Below are positions 17,423 through 25,846 of a stretch of 54,635 nt of DNA, one piece after another; within the stretch, counting starts at the first letter, position 1, and every line of letters begins with the position of its first letter. Source of the stretch: Planctomycetaceae bacterium (GTDB lineage Bacteria; Planctomycetota; Planctomycetia; Pirellulales; Thermoguttaceae). Position numbers and translations under genes: made by a program. The notes under the pieces were generated by a model. It saw nothing but the letters and a program-made list of their open reading frames with translations, was not told where the DNA came from and made no database searches. The stretch lies in contig JAAYAY010000370.1 in assembly GCA_012719125.1 (NCBI GenBank), forward strand, positions 1 to 54,635, in the 5' to 3' direction.

Positions 17423-18382
17423 ATGCAAAATCCCATCTCCCGCCGACAAGCTCTCCAACTGGGAGCGGCTGCCGCCGCTTTGCCTCTCGTTGCCGGTCCC
17501 TCACCAGCCAAGGCAGCGGCCAAGGCCGACCTCGCCATCGGCATCGCCACGCTCGGTTTCTCCAACTACACCAACCAGCAACTCGCCGAGGAGCTGGCCG
17601 AGACCGGTCTGAAGGTCATCCAGTTGTTCCTCAACCAGACCGACAGCCGCTATTGGAAATACAACGGCCGGTCCGACGTCTCCGATCTGACGGCCGCTCG
17701 CTGCTCGGCCATCGCCGACGCCTATCGGTCAAAGGGAATCGAGATCCACAGCGTCGGCGTCTACACCAACCTGATCGATCCCAATGAAGAGGAGCGCAAG
17801 GCGAATCTGGCTTACTTCGACGCCATGATGAAGATCGGCGGCGACATGGGCTGCAAGACCTTCATCACCGAGGCCGGCCATTATCACAACGCCAGCGAGC
17901 CGGAACCGCCCGTCGCCTACCACTTCCAGGAACCCGTCTGGAATATGATGGTGGCCACCGGCAAGCAACTGGCCGAGATGGCCGAGGCCCGCGGCGCCAC
18001 GGTGCTGCTGGAAGCCTTCTTCCGCGGTTTCCTGGCCAGCGCGAAACGCACCCGGCTGTATATCGAGGAGATCGGTTCGCCGCGAATCCGATCCCTGCTC
18101 GACCCGGCCAATATCCTCGAGATCAACGACCTGGACGAGATGTTCAACCAGCTCGGTCCCTATATCGACTGCCTGCATGCCAAAGACCGCAAGCTCCATG
18201 TCGACCGCGGGGTTGCGGCAGGGCAGGGGGACGTGGATTATGTGCAGTTCGTCAAACTCACGGCCGAACGGACGCCGAAAGCACCGTTGATCCTGGAGTA
18301 CGTGGGACCGGACAACTACAAGCAGGCACTGGCTCATTTGCAGAACGCGATCCGCGAGGCGTGGGCCACGGGAAGCAGGTGA
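17423..18382 (+). CDS. Tat-exported sugar phosphate isomerase/epimerase-like protein
   Basis: 319 residues, started at the ATG at 17423 because it opens the twin-arginine signal SRRQALQLGAAAAALPLV; an upstream ATG would add 34 residues, partly from the repeat. The mature part is a xylose isomerase-like TIM barrel with metal-site segments VLLEAFFRGF, SLLDPANILE, CLHAKDRKLH and LILEYVG, giving the expected Glu, Asp, His and Glu ligands. It probably isomerises or epimerises a sugar or sugar acid produced by the upstream oxidoreductase. It is a distant relative of the protein at 5843-6814, not a recent duplicate. Twenty-six bp separate it from the YkgJ remnant. Confidence 0.82.
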   Translation: MQNPISRRQALQLGAAAAALPLVAGPSPAKAAAKADLAIGIATLGFSNYTNQQLAEELAETGLKVIQLFLNQTDSRYWKYNGRSDVSDLTAARCSAIADAYRSKGIEIHSVGVYTNLIDPNEEERKANLAYFDAMMKIGGDMGCKTFITEAGHYHNASEPEPPVAYHFQEPVWNMMVATGKQLAEMAEARGATVLLEAFFRGFLASAKRTRLYIEEIGSPRIRSLLDPANILEINDLDEMFNQLGPYIDCLHAKDRKLHVDRGVAAGQGDVDYVQFVKLTAERTPKAPLILEYVGPDNYKQALAHLQNAIREAWATGSR

Positions 18383-18408
18383 CCCATGAGACCTCAGAAG
18401 GTGCGTTT

Positions 18409-18639
18409 ATGAATCACGACTCCATTCTCGAAGACTGGCGACAACATGCCGAGCAGCATGGCGACGACAATCTCTGCACGATCTACGACGTGCGGCCCGC
18501 GGAATGCCGAGAGTATCCGCACACAAACAAACCGGGATTCACCACTCGAACCGTGGGGCACGCAGGCAATGCCCTGGCATGCCCCGCCGTGTTCTGGATC
18601 GTTGAGCAAATGCGAAACCAAGGGTCTTCGCCCGCATGA
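18409..18639 (+). pseudogene. YkgJ-type cysteine-cluster protein with internal deletion
   Basis: A 76-residue frame from ATG 18409. The first ~21 residues (NHDSILEDWRQHAEQHGDDN) match the start of a YkgJ-family protein (zinc/iron-chelating, PF03692), and the next residues (CTIYDVRPAECREYPH...CPAVFWIVEQMR) match its last third. The middle, which carries the CxxCxxC metal cluster and the pocket, is absent. The family is usually ~160 aa or more, so roughly 90 residues have been lost in frame. Without the first Cys cluster it probably cannot bind its metal centre normally. Its stop overlaps the start of the MFS gene by 4 bp, so it may survive as a translational coupler. Confidence 0.6.
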
Positions 18640-20204
18640 CCTCCTCTCCCCACTACAACGCCCGCTTCCTCTGGACCATCTGCCTCGTGGCCGCCATGGG
18701 GGGGCTGCTGTTCGGCTACGACTGGGTCGTCATCGGGGGCGCCAAGCCCTTCTACGAGCCCTACTTCGAGATCACCGACTCGCCGAATTGGCAGGGTTTC
18801 ACCATGAGTTCGGCTTTGGTCGGCTGCATCTTTGGGGCCATGATGTCGGGCGCCATGAGCGACCACTTCGGCCGAAAACGCCTGCTGATTCTTGCCGGTT
18901 TCCTGTTCACGGCTTCCGCCGTCTGGACGGCCTTGGCCGGCGATTTCCTCTCGTTCAACCTGGCTCGCGTCCTGGGCGGACTGGGCATCGGATTGGCGTC
19001 GAACCTGTCGCCCATGTACATCGCGGAAATCGCCCCCGCGGAATCCCGCGGCCGATTCGTCTCGATCAATCAGCTCACGATCGTGATCGGCATTCTGGCC
19101 GCCCAGATCGTCAACTGGATGATCGCCGCCCCCGTGCCCACCGCCGACCGGGTTCGCCTCTTGCTCAATCAAGAACCGTCGGCTCCGGCAGCGACCGACG
19201 TCGACGCGCAGGCGATGAACGCCGTCAAGCAAGCATTCCCCAATATCCAGGTCGTTGAACTCGCCGCCGACGCACCCAAAGAGCAGAAGAAGGCCAAGGC
19301 CGACGAAGATGCGGGCATCATGGCCGTCTACCTCCGCCCCACTTGGAACGGCAACGTCGGCTGGCGCTGGATGTTCGGCGCCGAAGCGGTCCCCGCTTTC
19401 CTGTTCTTCCTGCTCATGTTCTTCGTTCCCGAAAGCCCCCGTTGGCTCGTCAAGAATGGTCGGGATGAGCTGGCCGGCCGGATCCTCGCACGCGTCGGTG
19501 GAGGAGAATACGCCGCGGCGGAATTGGCCGACATCAAGGCCACCCTTGCCGGCGAAGAAGTCGCCCGGGTCCGCTTCGGCGATCTCCTCGAACCGAAACT
19601 GTCGAAGATCGTGGCCCTCGGCGTGTTCCTGGCCGTCTTCCAGCAGTGGTGTGGCATCAACGTCATCTTCAACTACGCCCAGGAGGTCTTTCAGGCGGCC
19701 GGCTACGAGGTCGGCAGCCTGATGTTCAATATCGTGGTCACGGGTGTTGTGAATCTCGTCTTCACCTTTGTCGCCATCTACACCGTCGATCGGCTGGGAC
19801 GCCGTCCGCTGATGCTCATCGGGGCCGCCGGGCTGGCCGGAATCTACGCCGTTCTCGGAGCGGCCTATTTCCTGCAAAGCACCGGAGTTCACATGCTGGT
19901 TCTGGTCGTTTCGGCCATTGCCTGCTACTCCATGTCGCTGGCCCCCATCACCTGGGTCGTGATCAGCGAGATTTTTCCCAACCGCATCCGCGGGGCTGCC
20001 ATGTCGGTGGCCGTCCTCTCCCTCTGGCTCGGCTGCACCGCGCTGACGTACACGTTCCCGCGGCTAAAGGACTCGCTCGGCGCCCACGGCGTCTTCTGGC
20101 TCTACGGTGCCATCTGCATTCTCGGCTTTGCCGTCATCTTCCGCTTCCTCCCCGAAACGAAAGGCAAGTCGCTGGAAGAGATCGAAAGAGAATTGGTCGA
20201 CTGA
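18636..20204 (+). CDS. MFS sugar porter with a central soluble insertion
   Basis: A 522-residue sugar-porter-family transporter. Family marks are present: GRKRLLILAG in loop 2-3, PAESRGRFVSINQL near TM4-5, PESPRWLVKNGRDELA after TM6, FQQWCGINVIFNYA in TM7, DRLGRRPLMLIG in loop 8-9 and the closing PETKGKSLEEIE. Between TM5 and TM6 there is an extra ~65-residue polar segment (PVPTADRVRLLLNQEP to KKAKADEDAG) absent from typical members. It should carry a monosaccharide across the inner membrane, in keeping with the oxidoreductase/isomerase genes upstream. The start overlaps the YkgJ remnant by 4 bp (ATGA). Confidence 0.9.
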   Translation: MTSSPHYNARFLWTICLVAAMGGLLFGYDWVVIGGAKPFYEPYFEITDSPNWQGFTMSSALVGCIFGAMMSGAMSDHFGRKRLLILAGFLFTASAVWTALAGDFLSFNLARVLGGLGIGLASNLSPMYIAEIAPAESRGRFVSINQLTIVIGILAAQIVNWMIAAPVPTADRVRLLLNQEPSAPAATDVDAQAMNAVKQAFPNIQVVELAADAPKEQKKAKADEDAGIMAVYLRPTWNGNVGWRWMFGAEAVPAFLFFLLMFFVPESPRWLVKNGRDELAGRILARVGGGEYAAAELADIKATLAGEEVARVRFGDLLEPKLSKIVALGVFLAVFQQWCGINVIFNYAQEVFQAAGYEVGSLMFNIVVTGVVNLVFTFVAIYTVDRLGRRPLMLIGAAGLAGIYAVLGAAYFLQSTGVHMLVLVVSAIACYSMSLAPITWVVISEIFPNRIRGAAMSVAVLSLWLGCTALTYTFPRLKDSLGAHGVFWLYGAICILGFAVIFRFLPETKGKSLEEIERELVD

Positions 20205-20291
20205 ACGAGCGGGCCGCGACGCAATGCCAGACTTCTGCGCGTGGGAAACACTCTTCGTTGATTAAACGAAACACGAAAGGTTGCTCTGGTG

Positions 20292-21230
20292 ATGAAACCC
20301 ACAATCTGGCTTGCCGCAAGCCTGGCGGGCCTGCTCTTCCTTGATTCCCGGCCGTCGACGATGACCCTCAATGCGGACGCGGCGGACGAACAGTCGCCTC
20401 GGCACACGGCCACGGTGAAAACCATCGACAAGGCACTTCCGTCCGTGGTCGTCGTTCGGAACATCCTCTGGGTAAAGGAAAAGCGTGAGTACTCCGTGGC
20501 GTTGGGTAGCGGTACCATCGTTCACTCGAGTGGCTACATTCTGACGAACGATCACGTTGCCGCGAACGTCGGCCGGACGACCGTCGTTCTGAATGACGGA
20601 AGTGAACGTCGATACCGGATCGTCGCCAGATTGCCTCACGAAGACCTGGCACTGTTGAAGATCGACTCGGATCAGCCCCTTCAAACGCTTCCGCTCGGAC
20701 GCAGCGACGACCTGATGCTGGGTGAACCCGTGGTCATCATCGGCTCCCCTCAAGGGCTGACGTATTCCGTTTCGACCGGCATCATCAGCGGCCTGAACCG
20801 CAGCCGGACGACCGCCGACGCATACCTTCCATGGACGGTTCAAGTGAGTGCGGCGGTGAACAAGGGCAATTCCGGTGGGCCTTTGATCAACGCCCTGGCC
20901 CAGCAGATCGGCATCGTCACCTACAAGCTGGATGCAGAGAATCTCGGTTTCGCGATTGCCGTCGATCGTGTACGAAGCGTGTTTCCGCAAATGCTGGCGG
21001 CCGAACAGCGGTTCGCCTTCACGCTGGGTCTCGAAGTCGACATGCTTGGCGACGCCGCCAAGGTCACTTCGGTGACCGAGGGAGCACCCGCCGCAAAGGC
21101 CGGAATCCGCGTCGATGACCTGATAACCGGCATTGGCGACTTCACGATCCGTCACGGGCTCGATTTCTGGCTTGCCACGGTAGACCGGCAGGCCGGCGAT
21201 CGACTCATTCCACCTGCGGCGCGGCAATGA
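20292..21230 (+). pseudogene. Trypsin-like (HtrA-type) serine protease with PDZ, 5' part of a broken gene
   Basis: Started at the ATG at 20292 (GTG at 20289 adjoins; AAAGG lies ~10 nt upstream). It has a signal peptide, then an S1C protease domain with the triad His88 (TNDHVAAN), Asp118 (HEDLALLKID) and Ser194 (KGNSGGPLIN). A PDZ domain follows (SVTEGAPAAKAGIRVDDLIT) but ends abruptly after QAGDR with IPPAARQ. The expected PDZ end (FHLRRGNEDLDVNVAL) lies in another frame from 21208, so a frameshift near 21201-21208 truncates the protein at 312 residues. The protease domain itself is intact and could still be made and active in the periplasm. Downstream sequence completes a PDZ plus PA14 protein. 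Confidence 0.72.
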
Positions 21231-21981
21231 AGACCTCGACGTCAACGTCGCGCTGAGCCCGCTGGAACTCGACCAACCGATTCCCAGGAAAGGCATGACC
21301 GGCGGTCTCGATTACGCCGCCTACCGGGGGAAATGGAGGTTCATCCGGAATTCGCGTAGGGTGCGAAGTGCACGAAGAGTACCGGTGCCTCTTCTCTGTT
21401 GCACGATGACCATAACCATTTGACAAGCAACCGTTTAGGCGCGTCGGCAACAAGAGAAGAGGCACCGGTACTCCCGGGCGAGGATGGAACCTACGCTTGC
21501 GCCGGATGAACCGAAATGGATCCGGCTGCCCGACTTCGATACGCTCTCCCCCGTTGAGATGGGCCGTACCGAAAAACCATCGGCCGGTACCTACAGAGCA
21601 GGGCGCGAATGGTTTGGGCTCAGGTTCAGCGGATTCCTGGAAGTGCCGACGGACGGACTCTACACCTTCTACTGCAACTCCGACGACGGCAGCCGACTCT
21701 ACATCGGCAATCGCCTCGTTGTCGACAACGATGCAGGCCATCCGGCGTGGGAAGCCGGTGCCCATGTCCGCCTCAAGGCCGGACTGCACCCGTTCACGCT
21801 GACCTACTTCAATGGCGTAAGAAACAAGGCCCTCAAAGTGTCGGTGGAGGGTCCCGATCTGGTCAAGCAGGAGATCCCCGCCTCGTGGTTCTTCGTCCGC
21901 GACTCCAAGGAGGAAGAGGACGAAGCTGTCGGCTCAAAACCGGTCGATGCCTGTGAGACACAAGCAGCACACAACGAGTGA
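21208..21981 (+). pseudogene. PDZ end plus PA14 domain, 3' part of the broken protease gene
   Basis: In a frame shifted from the protease, 21208-21337 encode the end of the PDZ domain (LRRGNEDLDVNVALSPLEL) and the start of a PA14 domain (GLDYAAYRGKW). A 175-bp element interrupts at 21338-21512, bringing TGA (21421) and TAG (21436) stops. After it, in the same frame, PA14 resumes with IRLPDFDTLSPVEMG, then GLYTFYCNSDDGSRLYI and ends near residue WFFV with an acidic tail. Removing the element and one copy of its flanking 8-bp repeat (183 bp, 61 codons) gives a continuous GKWIRLPDF. PA14 domains bind carbohydrate in many exported bacterial proteins. A frame opening with ATG at 21484 inside the element could still yield a 165-residue PA14 fragment. 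Confidence 0.75.
21330..21520. mobile_element. 175-bp MITE-like element with 8-bp target duplication
   Basis: The element is 21338-21512. Its ends are perfect 11-bp inverted repeats (GGTTCATCCGG and CCGGATGAACC), followed inside by GCGTAGG/CCTACGC and by ~25-bp arms at 21378-21402 and 21447-21472 that differ by one base. Identical GAAATGGA octamers flank it at 21330-21337 and 21513-21520. It is too small for a transposase and so would be moved in trans. Families that make 8-bp duplications include ISL3, IS66 and some IS256 members; I cannot say which mobilised it. Confidence 0.85.
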
Positions 21982-21985
21982 GAGG

Positions 21986-23299
21986 TCACCTACCGGTTGC
22001 TTCGATACCCGTTGCATCACGACCCGTTTGCACCACGTTCGACATCTCCACGTTCTGCACAAACTCCCGGCCCGACTCGTAGGTAATCGGCTCTCCGTCG
22101 GCCGTGTTACGAACCACGTTTGTGATGCACGAATCGACCAACGACCCCGCGATCAGAATCGTGTGCTGCGAAGCACTCGAGATATTGCTGAGGAAGAGCC
22201 GATTCGTATCGCCCACCGGCGTCACGCCTCCCCAACGTGGATTGGCGTCACCGATCTTCACGGTGGCCTTGCAGGGAGCGTCGGGGGGCGACGTGTCGAT
22301 CAGCCCGTCGAGGACGACGTTGTAGATCCGCAGGCCGGAAGCGTTCAGGAAGCGTACCACGTGGTGTCTGCCCTGGGAGTGGCCGCTGATCTGCCTCAGG
22401 AAGATGTTGCGGATATCGTCGACTCCACCTTCGCGGCAGTTGGCGGCACTCACCATGGTGGAACTGTCGCTGCCGGCGACTCTCGTGTCGCTACCGATAT
22501 CGGTCAGCGCCACCAGGTCGTCTCCCGTGTGCCCGGTGATCCGCTCGATGCTGATATCGTGGCAGCCTTGTCTGAGATCGAGCCCGTCCTGGTTGAGCAC
22601 CGTCTGCTGCACCCCGTCGATCGTCTTGTGCCCCTCGGACGTGAAGTGGATGTCGCATACCCGCCCGAAGCCGCACCGCTCCAGCGAAATGGCCCAGCAG
22701 TGCGAGTCCTTGACGTGCAGGCCCTCGATACTGAAATGTTCGACGAAGGCCAACAGGATTCCGATATTGCGCCAATCCCCCGTCTGGCTCTCGCCTTCCT
22801 TGCCTGCGTCGGTCCCATACGTCCGCTCGCCGAGCGTCTTGGCGCTGTCGCCGGTCGCCCGCGGATGATCAGCGCCCTCCAGCAGCACGTTGCCCACACC
22901 CCGGACGTGCACGTGCTTCATCGGCCGGATGTCGGTGATGCCCATGCCGCAGTTCGCGCTGCGGATCATGTTGTCGCGGCAGCGGTCCGAGAGCTTGATA
23001 TGGCAGTTGTCCAGCACCAGGGTCGTGTTGTCCTGCACCAGGATCGCCGAGTCGAGCAACCACAGATCCTCGTCTCGCCCCGCATTCTGACGCGGTACCA
23101 CAACCTGCAAGCCCTGCACCGCCGCAACGCGAATCGCCTCGTTGATCCGCTGGGCGTCCGTTCCCTCAAACGAGTTCGGCGAAACAACCCGCGGCCCCCC
23201 CGCCGCATCGTCCGCCCAAGAGAGACGCCCGCCCAAGCCAACCAGGAACAACGAAACAACAATCCAACGGTTGAACATGTGCGTGCCGTTCATCTTCAT
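21986..23299 (-). CDS. Secreted right-handed beta-helix protein, GH28-like (polygalacturonase superfamily)
   Basis: The start at 23299 (MKMNGTHMFNRW) leads into a signal peptide (IVVSLFLVGLGGRLSWA); the frame is open further upstream through repeat DNA and should not be used. 437 residues. After an N-terminal EGTDAQRINEAIRVAA segment typical of these helices come strands with GH28 hallmarks: NQDGLDLRQG (Asn and Asp), HTGDDLVAL (GDD) and ISGHSQGRHH (His near GHG). Those suggest hydrolysis of a uronic-acid or galactose-rich polysaccharide, though substitutions (GHS for GHG) leave activity open. It is the most downstream gene on the minus-strand carbohydrate block and its stop abuts the broken PA14 gene, with convergent orientation. 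Confidence 0.72.
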   Translation of the reverse strand: MKMNGTHMFNRWIVVSLFLVGLGGRLSWADDAAGGPRVVSPNSFEGTDAQRINEAIRVAAVQGLQVVVPRQNAGRDEDLWLLDSAILVQDNTTLVLDNCHIKLSDRCRDNMIRSANCGMGITDIRPMKHVHVRGVGNVLLEGADHPRATGDSAKTLGERTYGTDAGKEGESQTGDWRNIGILLAFVEHFSIEGLHVKDSHCWAISLERCGFGRVCDIHFTSEGHKTIDGVQQTVLNQDGLDLRQGCHDISIERITGHTGDDLVALTDIGSDTRVAGSDSSTMVSAANCREGGVDDIRNIFLRQISGHSQGRHHVVRFLNASGLRIYNVVLDGLIDTSPPDAPCKATVKIGDANPRWGGVTPVGDTNRLFLSNISSASQHTILIAGSLVDSCITNVVRNTADGEPITYESGREFVQNVEMSNVVQTGRDATGIEATGR

Positions 23300-23359
23300 A
23301 GTCAATGTGAAAAGGAGTGGGCTCTGAAGAACCATTGACTCCCTGAAATGCAGGGCCGT

Positions 23360-23486
23360 GGCTGGAGGCTGGAGACTGTAGGCTGTAGCTTTTGATGCTG
23401 CGTTGGCCGACACGGCGAGCGGATTTCGATGCACCGCAAATCCTTGTGCTTGCAACCCTCCGGTCTCCAGTCTCCGGCCTCCAGCC
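23360..23486. repeat. Intergenic inverted repeat of GGCTGGAG type
   Basis: GGCTGGAGGCTGGAGACTG at 23360-23378 is matched at 18 of 19 positions by the reverse complement of 23468-23486. It lies upstream of the GH28-like gene and downstream of the esterase; the spacer of ~90 bp holds no gene. It could form a long hairpin in RNA. Confidence 0.55.
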
Positions 23487-23551
23487 TTGTTTGTTCGATC
23501 ACTGAGTCTCGCATTGGGTTCACGCCTATTCCCTTGTCGTCCATTCCCTTG

Positions 23552-24385
23552 TCATTCACTCTTGGCAGCATCAGCGACCTTCGCCCGTATCCACTTCAAC
23601 ATCGGCGTCACCGCCGGCTCGACCATTCCGTGGCCGTAGCCCTGGATCTCGTAGAGGGTCACGTCCTGGTGCCCGTTGACTTTGAGCATTCGCATGAAGT
23701 AGGCGTTTTCTTCGTAGCGGCCGAGCATTTCCATCTCGCGATCGCCGGTGATCAGCAGAATGGGCGGGGCATCGGGCCGCGAGTGATAGAGCGGCGCGAA
23801 CTCGTCGACGATCGGCTGCTTCTGGGGGATGCCTCGTTCCTCGCGGACGGTCATGTGCGTGATGGTGTGGCCGCTGAGCGGGATGAGGCCGGCGATCTTG
23901 TCGGCGTCGATGTCACAGGCGGCCAGCCAACGTTTGTCCATCCCGAGCATGCTCGTCAGGTACCCGCCCGCCGAATGGCCGGAGATGAAGATCTTGTGGG
24001 GATCGCCGCCGTACTTCTCGACATTCCGGAAGGTCCAGGCCACCGCCGCGGCGGCATCCTGCAGGTAAACGGGGCACTTGACGTTCGGATAGAGCCGATA
24101 GTTGACCGGCACCACCGCAATCCCCTGGTCCTTGAGCCCGGCCGGAATGGAACGTTTGCCGCCCTTCAACCCGCCTCCGTGAAACCAGACGACCGTGGCG
24201 AATCCCTTCGTGTTCTCCGGATAGTAGACGTCCAGCTTGCAGCGCTGGAGCTGATAGTCGGTCCCGTCGGCTTGTCCCTCGAGAACGTAGGAGATGTCAG
24301 TCTCCAGACGATAGGCGACCTTTTCAGCGGCCGGCGAGTTTGCACAAACCACAGACAGTACTAACAGGGCTGGCAGGAATCGCAT
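23552..24385 (-). CDS. Secreted alpha/beta-hydrolase (esterase/lipase)
   Basis: 277 residues from ATG 24385, which opens the signal peptide MRFLPALLVLSVVCANSPAA. The same frame stays open for another ~1.1 kb upstream, but only as the shadow of the DUF1080 gene. Esterase marks: oxyanion-hole HGGG at His69 (VVWFHGGGLKGG), nucleophile Ser138 in SGHSAGGYLT, an acid in LLITGDREMEML and a His in GYGHGMVEP. It resembles hormone-sensitive-lipase/BD-FAE type carbohydrate esterases and probably removes acetyl or other acyl groups from a glycan. It is 73 bp downstream of the DUF1080 gene and likely co-transcribed with it. Confidence 0.85.
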   Translation of the reverse strand: MRFLPALLVLSVVCANSPAAEKVAYRLETDISYVLEGQADGTDYQLQRCKLDVYYPENTKGFATVVWFHGGGLKGGKRSIPAGLKDQGIAVVPVNYRLYPNVKCPVYLQDAAAAVAWTFRNVEKYGGDPHKIFISGHSAGGYLTSMLGMDKRWLAACDIDADKIAGLIPLSGHTITHMTVREERGIPQKQPIVDEFAPLYHSRPDAPPILLITGDREMEMLGRYEENAYFMRMLKVNGHQDVTLYEIQGYGHGMVEPAVTPMLKWIRAKVADAAKSE

Positions 24386-24458
24386 CGCGCAGTCTTCCTT
24401 TCGCGGGCTTTGCAGGTACCGGGCGCCGCACGGTTCCTGAATCTCCGGGCGATGCCGG

Positions 24459-25748
24459 CTACTTCCGTTCGATGAGCTTCGCCATCTCTTCGGTGATCGG
24501 TATGACCTCGAAGTCCTTGAAGAACATCTCGCAGTCGGTGCCGCCGTGCATCTGCAAGCCGAGCTTGCCCGTCTTTTCGCATTCTGCGTCGACGAGATCC
24601 GAGGTGCAGAACCCGTTAAGCGTCTGGACAAGGCGGTCGCCGTAGGCGGCGGTGCAGGTGGTGTTCCATTGGTCGTCCTTGTTGCGGACTTTCTCGACGA
24701 ACTCCTCGTTGGTGACGACCCAGCCGCGACCGGGAATCTTCTTGCCGTCGATGATGCCGGCGGTATGCCAGAGGCCCGAATCCTTGCCGTCGTTGGCGAT
24801 TTCGTTCTGGAATCCCCGCAGCACCCACGGGGCTTCCGTCTCCTCGGCGCGGAAGTAGAGCGCGCTGTTGCCGCCGTGCATGCGGTAGGTGACGCGGGCG
24901 ATGAAGTTGTCGTAATCCCTGTTGGAAATGACGAGCCCGTCGTTCTTCTGGTCTTTCTTGTGAACGCCGTGCAGAACGCCGTCTTCGGTGAACGACCACT
25001 CTTCGGGCAGGACGAACTTGGCATCCACGAGCTGGTACTTGCCGTCGTCGCCCTTGACGAAGAACGGCTCCCACTTGCTCTCGCCGAGATCCTTGATGCG
25101 GATGTTCCTCCAGGCCACCGATCCGGACTTGCCGGCGTGAATCTGCAGGCCGAAGAAGCCCTTCGTCGAGAAGCTGTCGAAGATGTCGACGACCAGGTTG
25201 CCGTTGAGCCATGTCTTGATCGACGGCCCGACGCACTGGATCTCGACGTCGTTCCAGTCGCCCACCTTGTTACTGGCCAGGGCGGCGTCGAGGCGATCCT
25301 GCGGCGTGTAGGCGTCGAGCCAGATGACGCCGAACTTGTGCCCGCGACGCCCTTCGTCGTAGATGCGGCCGACCGACTCGCCGTCGGGCCGCATTTCGTA
25401 CTGGTAGCCGTAGACTCGCTCGTGATCGCCTTCGGGGCGGGCGGCGGAGCGGAACTGGACGCCCGAGTTTCCGTCTTCAAGGAACTTGTACTGCAGCTTC
25501 AGGATGAAGTTGCCGAATTCCTTCTCCGAGCACATGAAGGTGTTGTTGGGCGTGTTGGGAACGCACTTTCCCACGATGCAACCGTCCTTGACCTCGTACT
25601 CGGCCGAGCCGCCGCGTTTGACCCAGCCGGTGAGGTCCTTGCCGTTGAACAGGGAAACGAACCCTTCCTCGGCGTCGGCCGCCACGGCCGTCAGTGCAAA
25701 GGTAGCCAGTAGTCCGAACGCCACAGCCGCTGCAAAGAGCTTTCTCAT
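24459..25748 (-). CDS. Secreted protein with two DUF1080 (3-keto-disaccharide hydrolase-type) domains
   Basis: 429 residues. The signal peptide is MRKLFAAAVAFGLLATFALTAVAA. The first DUF1080 domain begins FVSLFNGKDLTGWVKRGG and includes DGNSGVQFRSA and DVEIQCVGPSIKTWLNG; the second starts at WSFTEDGVLHGVHKK, with GGNSALYFRAEE and the closing CEKTGKLGLQMHGG. These are concanavalin-like beta-sandwiches that bind or cleave sugars; some members hydrolyse 3-keto-glycosides. Here it sits directly between an SSS symporter and an esterase, pointing to glycan degradation outside the cytoplasm. The frame continues upstream without a credible start. A second double-domain DUF1080 protein is at 33165-34364. 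Confidence 0.88.
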   Translation of the reverse strand: MRKLFAAAVAFGLLATFALTAVAADAEEGFVSLFNGKDLTGWVKRGGSAEYEVKDGCIVGKCVPNTPNNTFMCSEKEFGNFILKLQYKFLEDGNSGVQFRSAARPEGDHERVYGYQYEMRPDGESVGRIYDEGRRGHKFGVIWLDAYTPQDRLDAALASNKVGDWNDVEIQCVGPSIKTWLNGNLVVDIFDSFSTKGFFGLQIHAGKSGSVAWRNIRIKDLGESKWEPFFVKGDDGKYQLVDAKFVLPEEWSFTEDGVLHGVHKKDQKNDGLVISNRDYDNFIARVTYRMHGGNSALYFRAEETEAPWVLRGFQNEIANDGKDSGLWHTAGIIDGKKIPGRGWVVTNEEFVEKVRNKDDQWNTTCTAAYGDRLVQTLNGFCTSDLVDAECEKTGKLGLQMHGGTDCEMFFKDFEVIPITEEMAKLIERK

Positions 25749-25846
25749 GGTTGTCTCGCGTGGAAGTGAAATTGGTGGATTGGGGCCCTGTTCCTCCGGG
25801 GTGGAACAAGGACGTTCATGACAAAGGACAATCGATTCAAACCGGT

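Noticed and set aside
20292-21230. Accepting the protease as an intact 312-residue gene.
   Set aside because: The PDZ domain lacks its last strands, which occur in another frame immediately downstream.
24386-25480. Upstream extension of the esterase frame by ~360 residues.
   Set aside because: Ser/Arg/Thr-rich shadow of the DUF1080 gene; the true start is the signal peptide at 24385.
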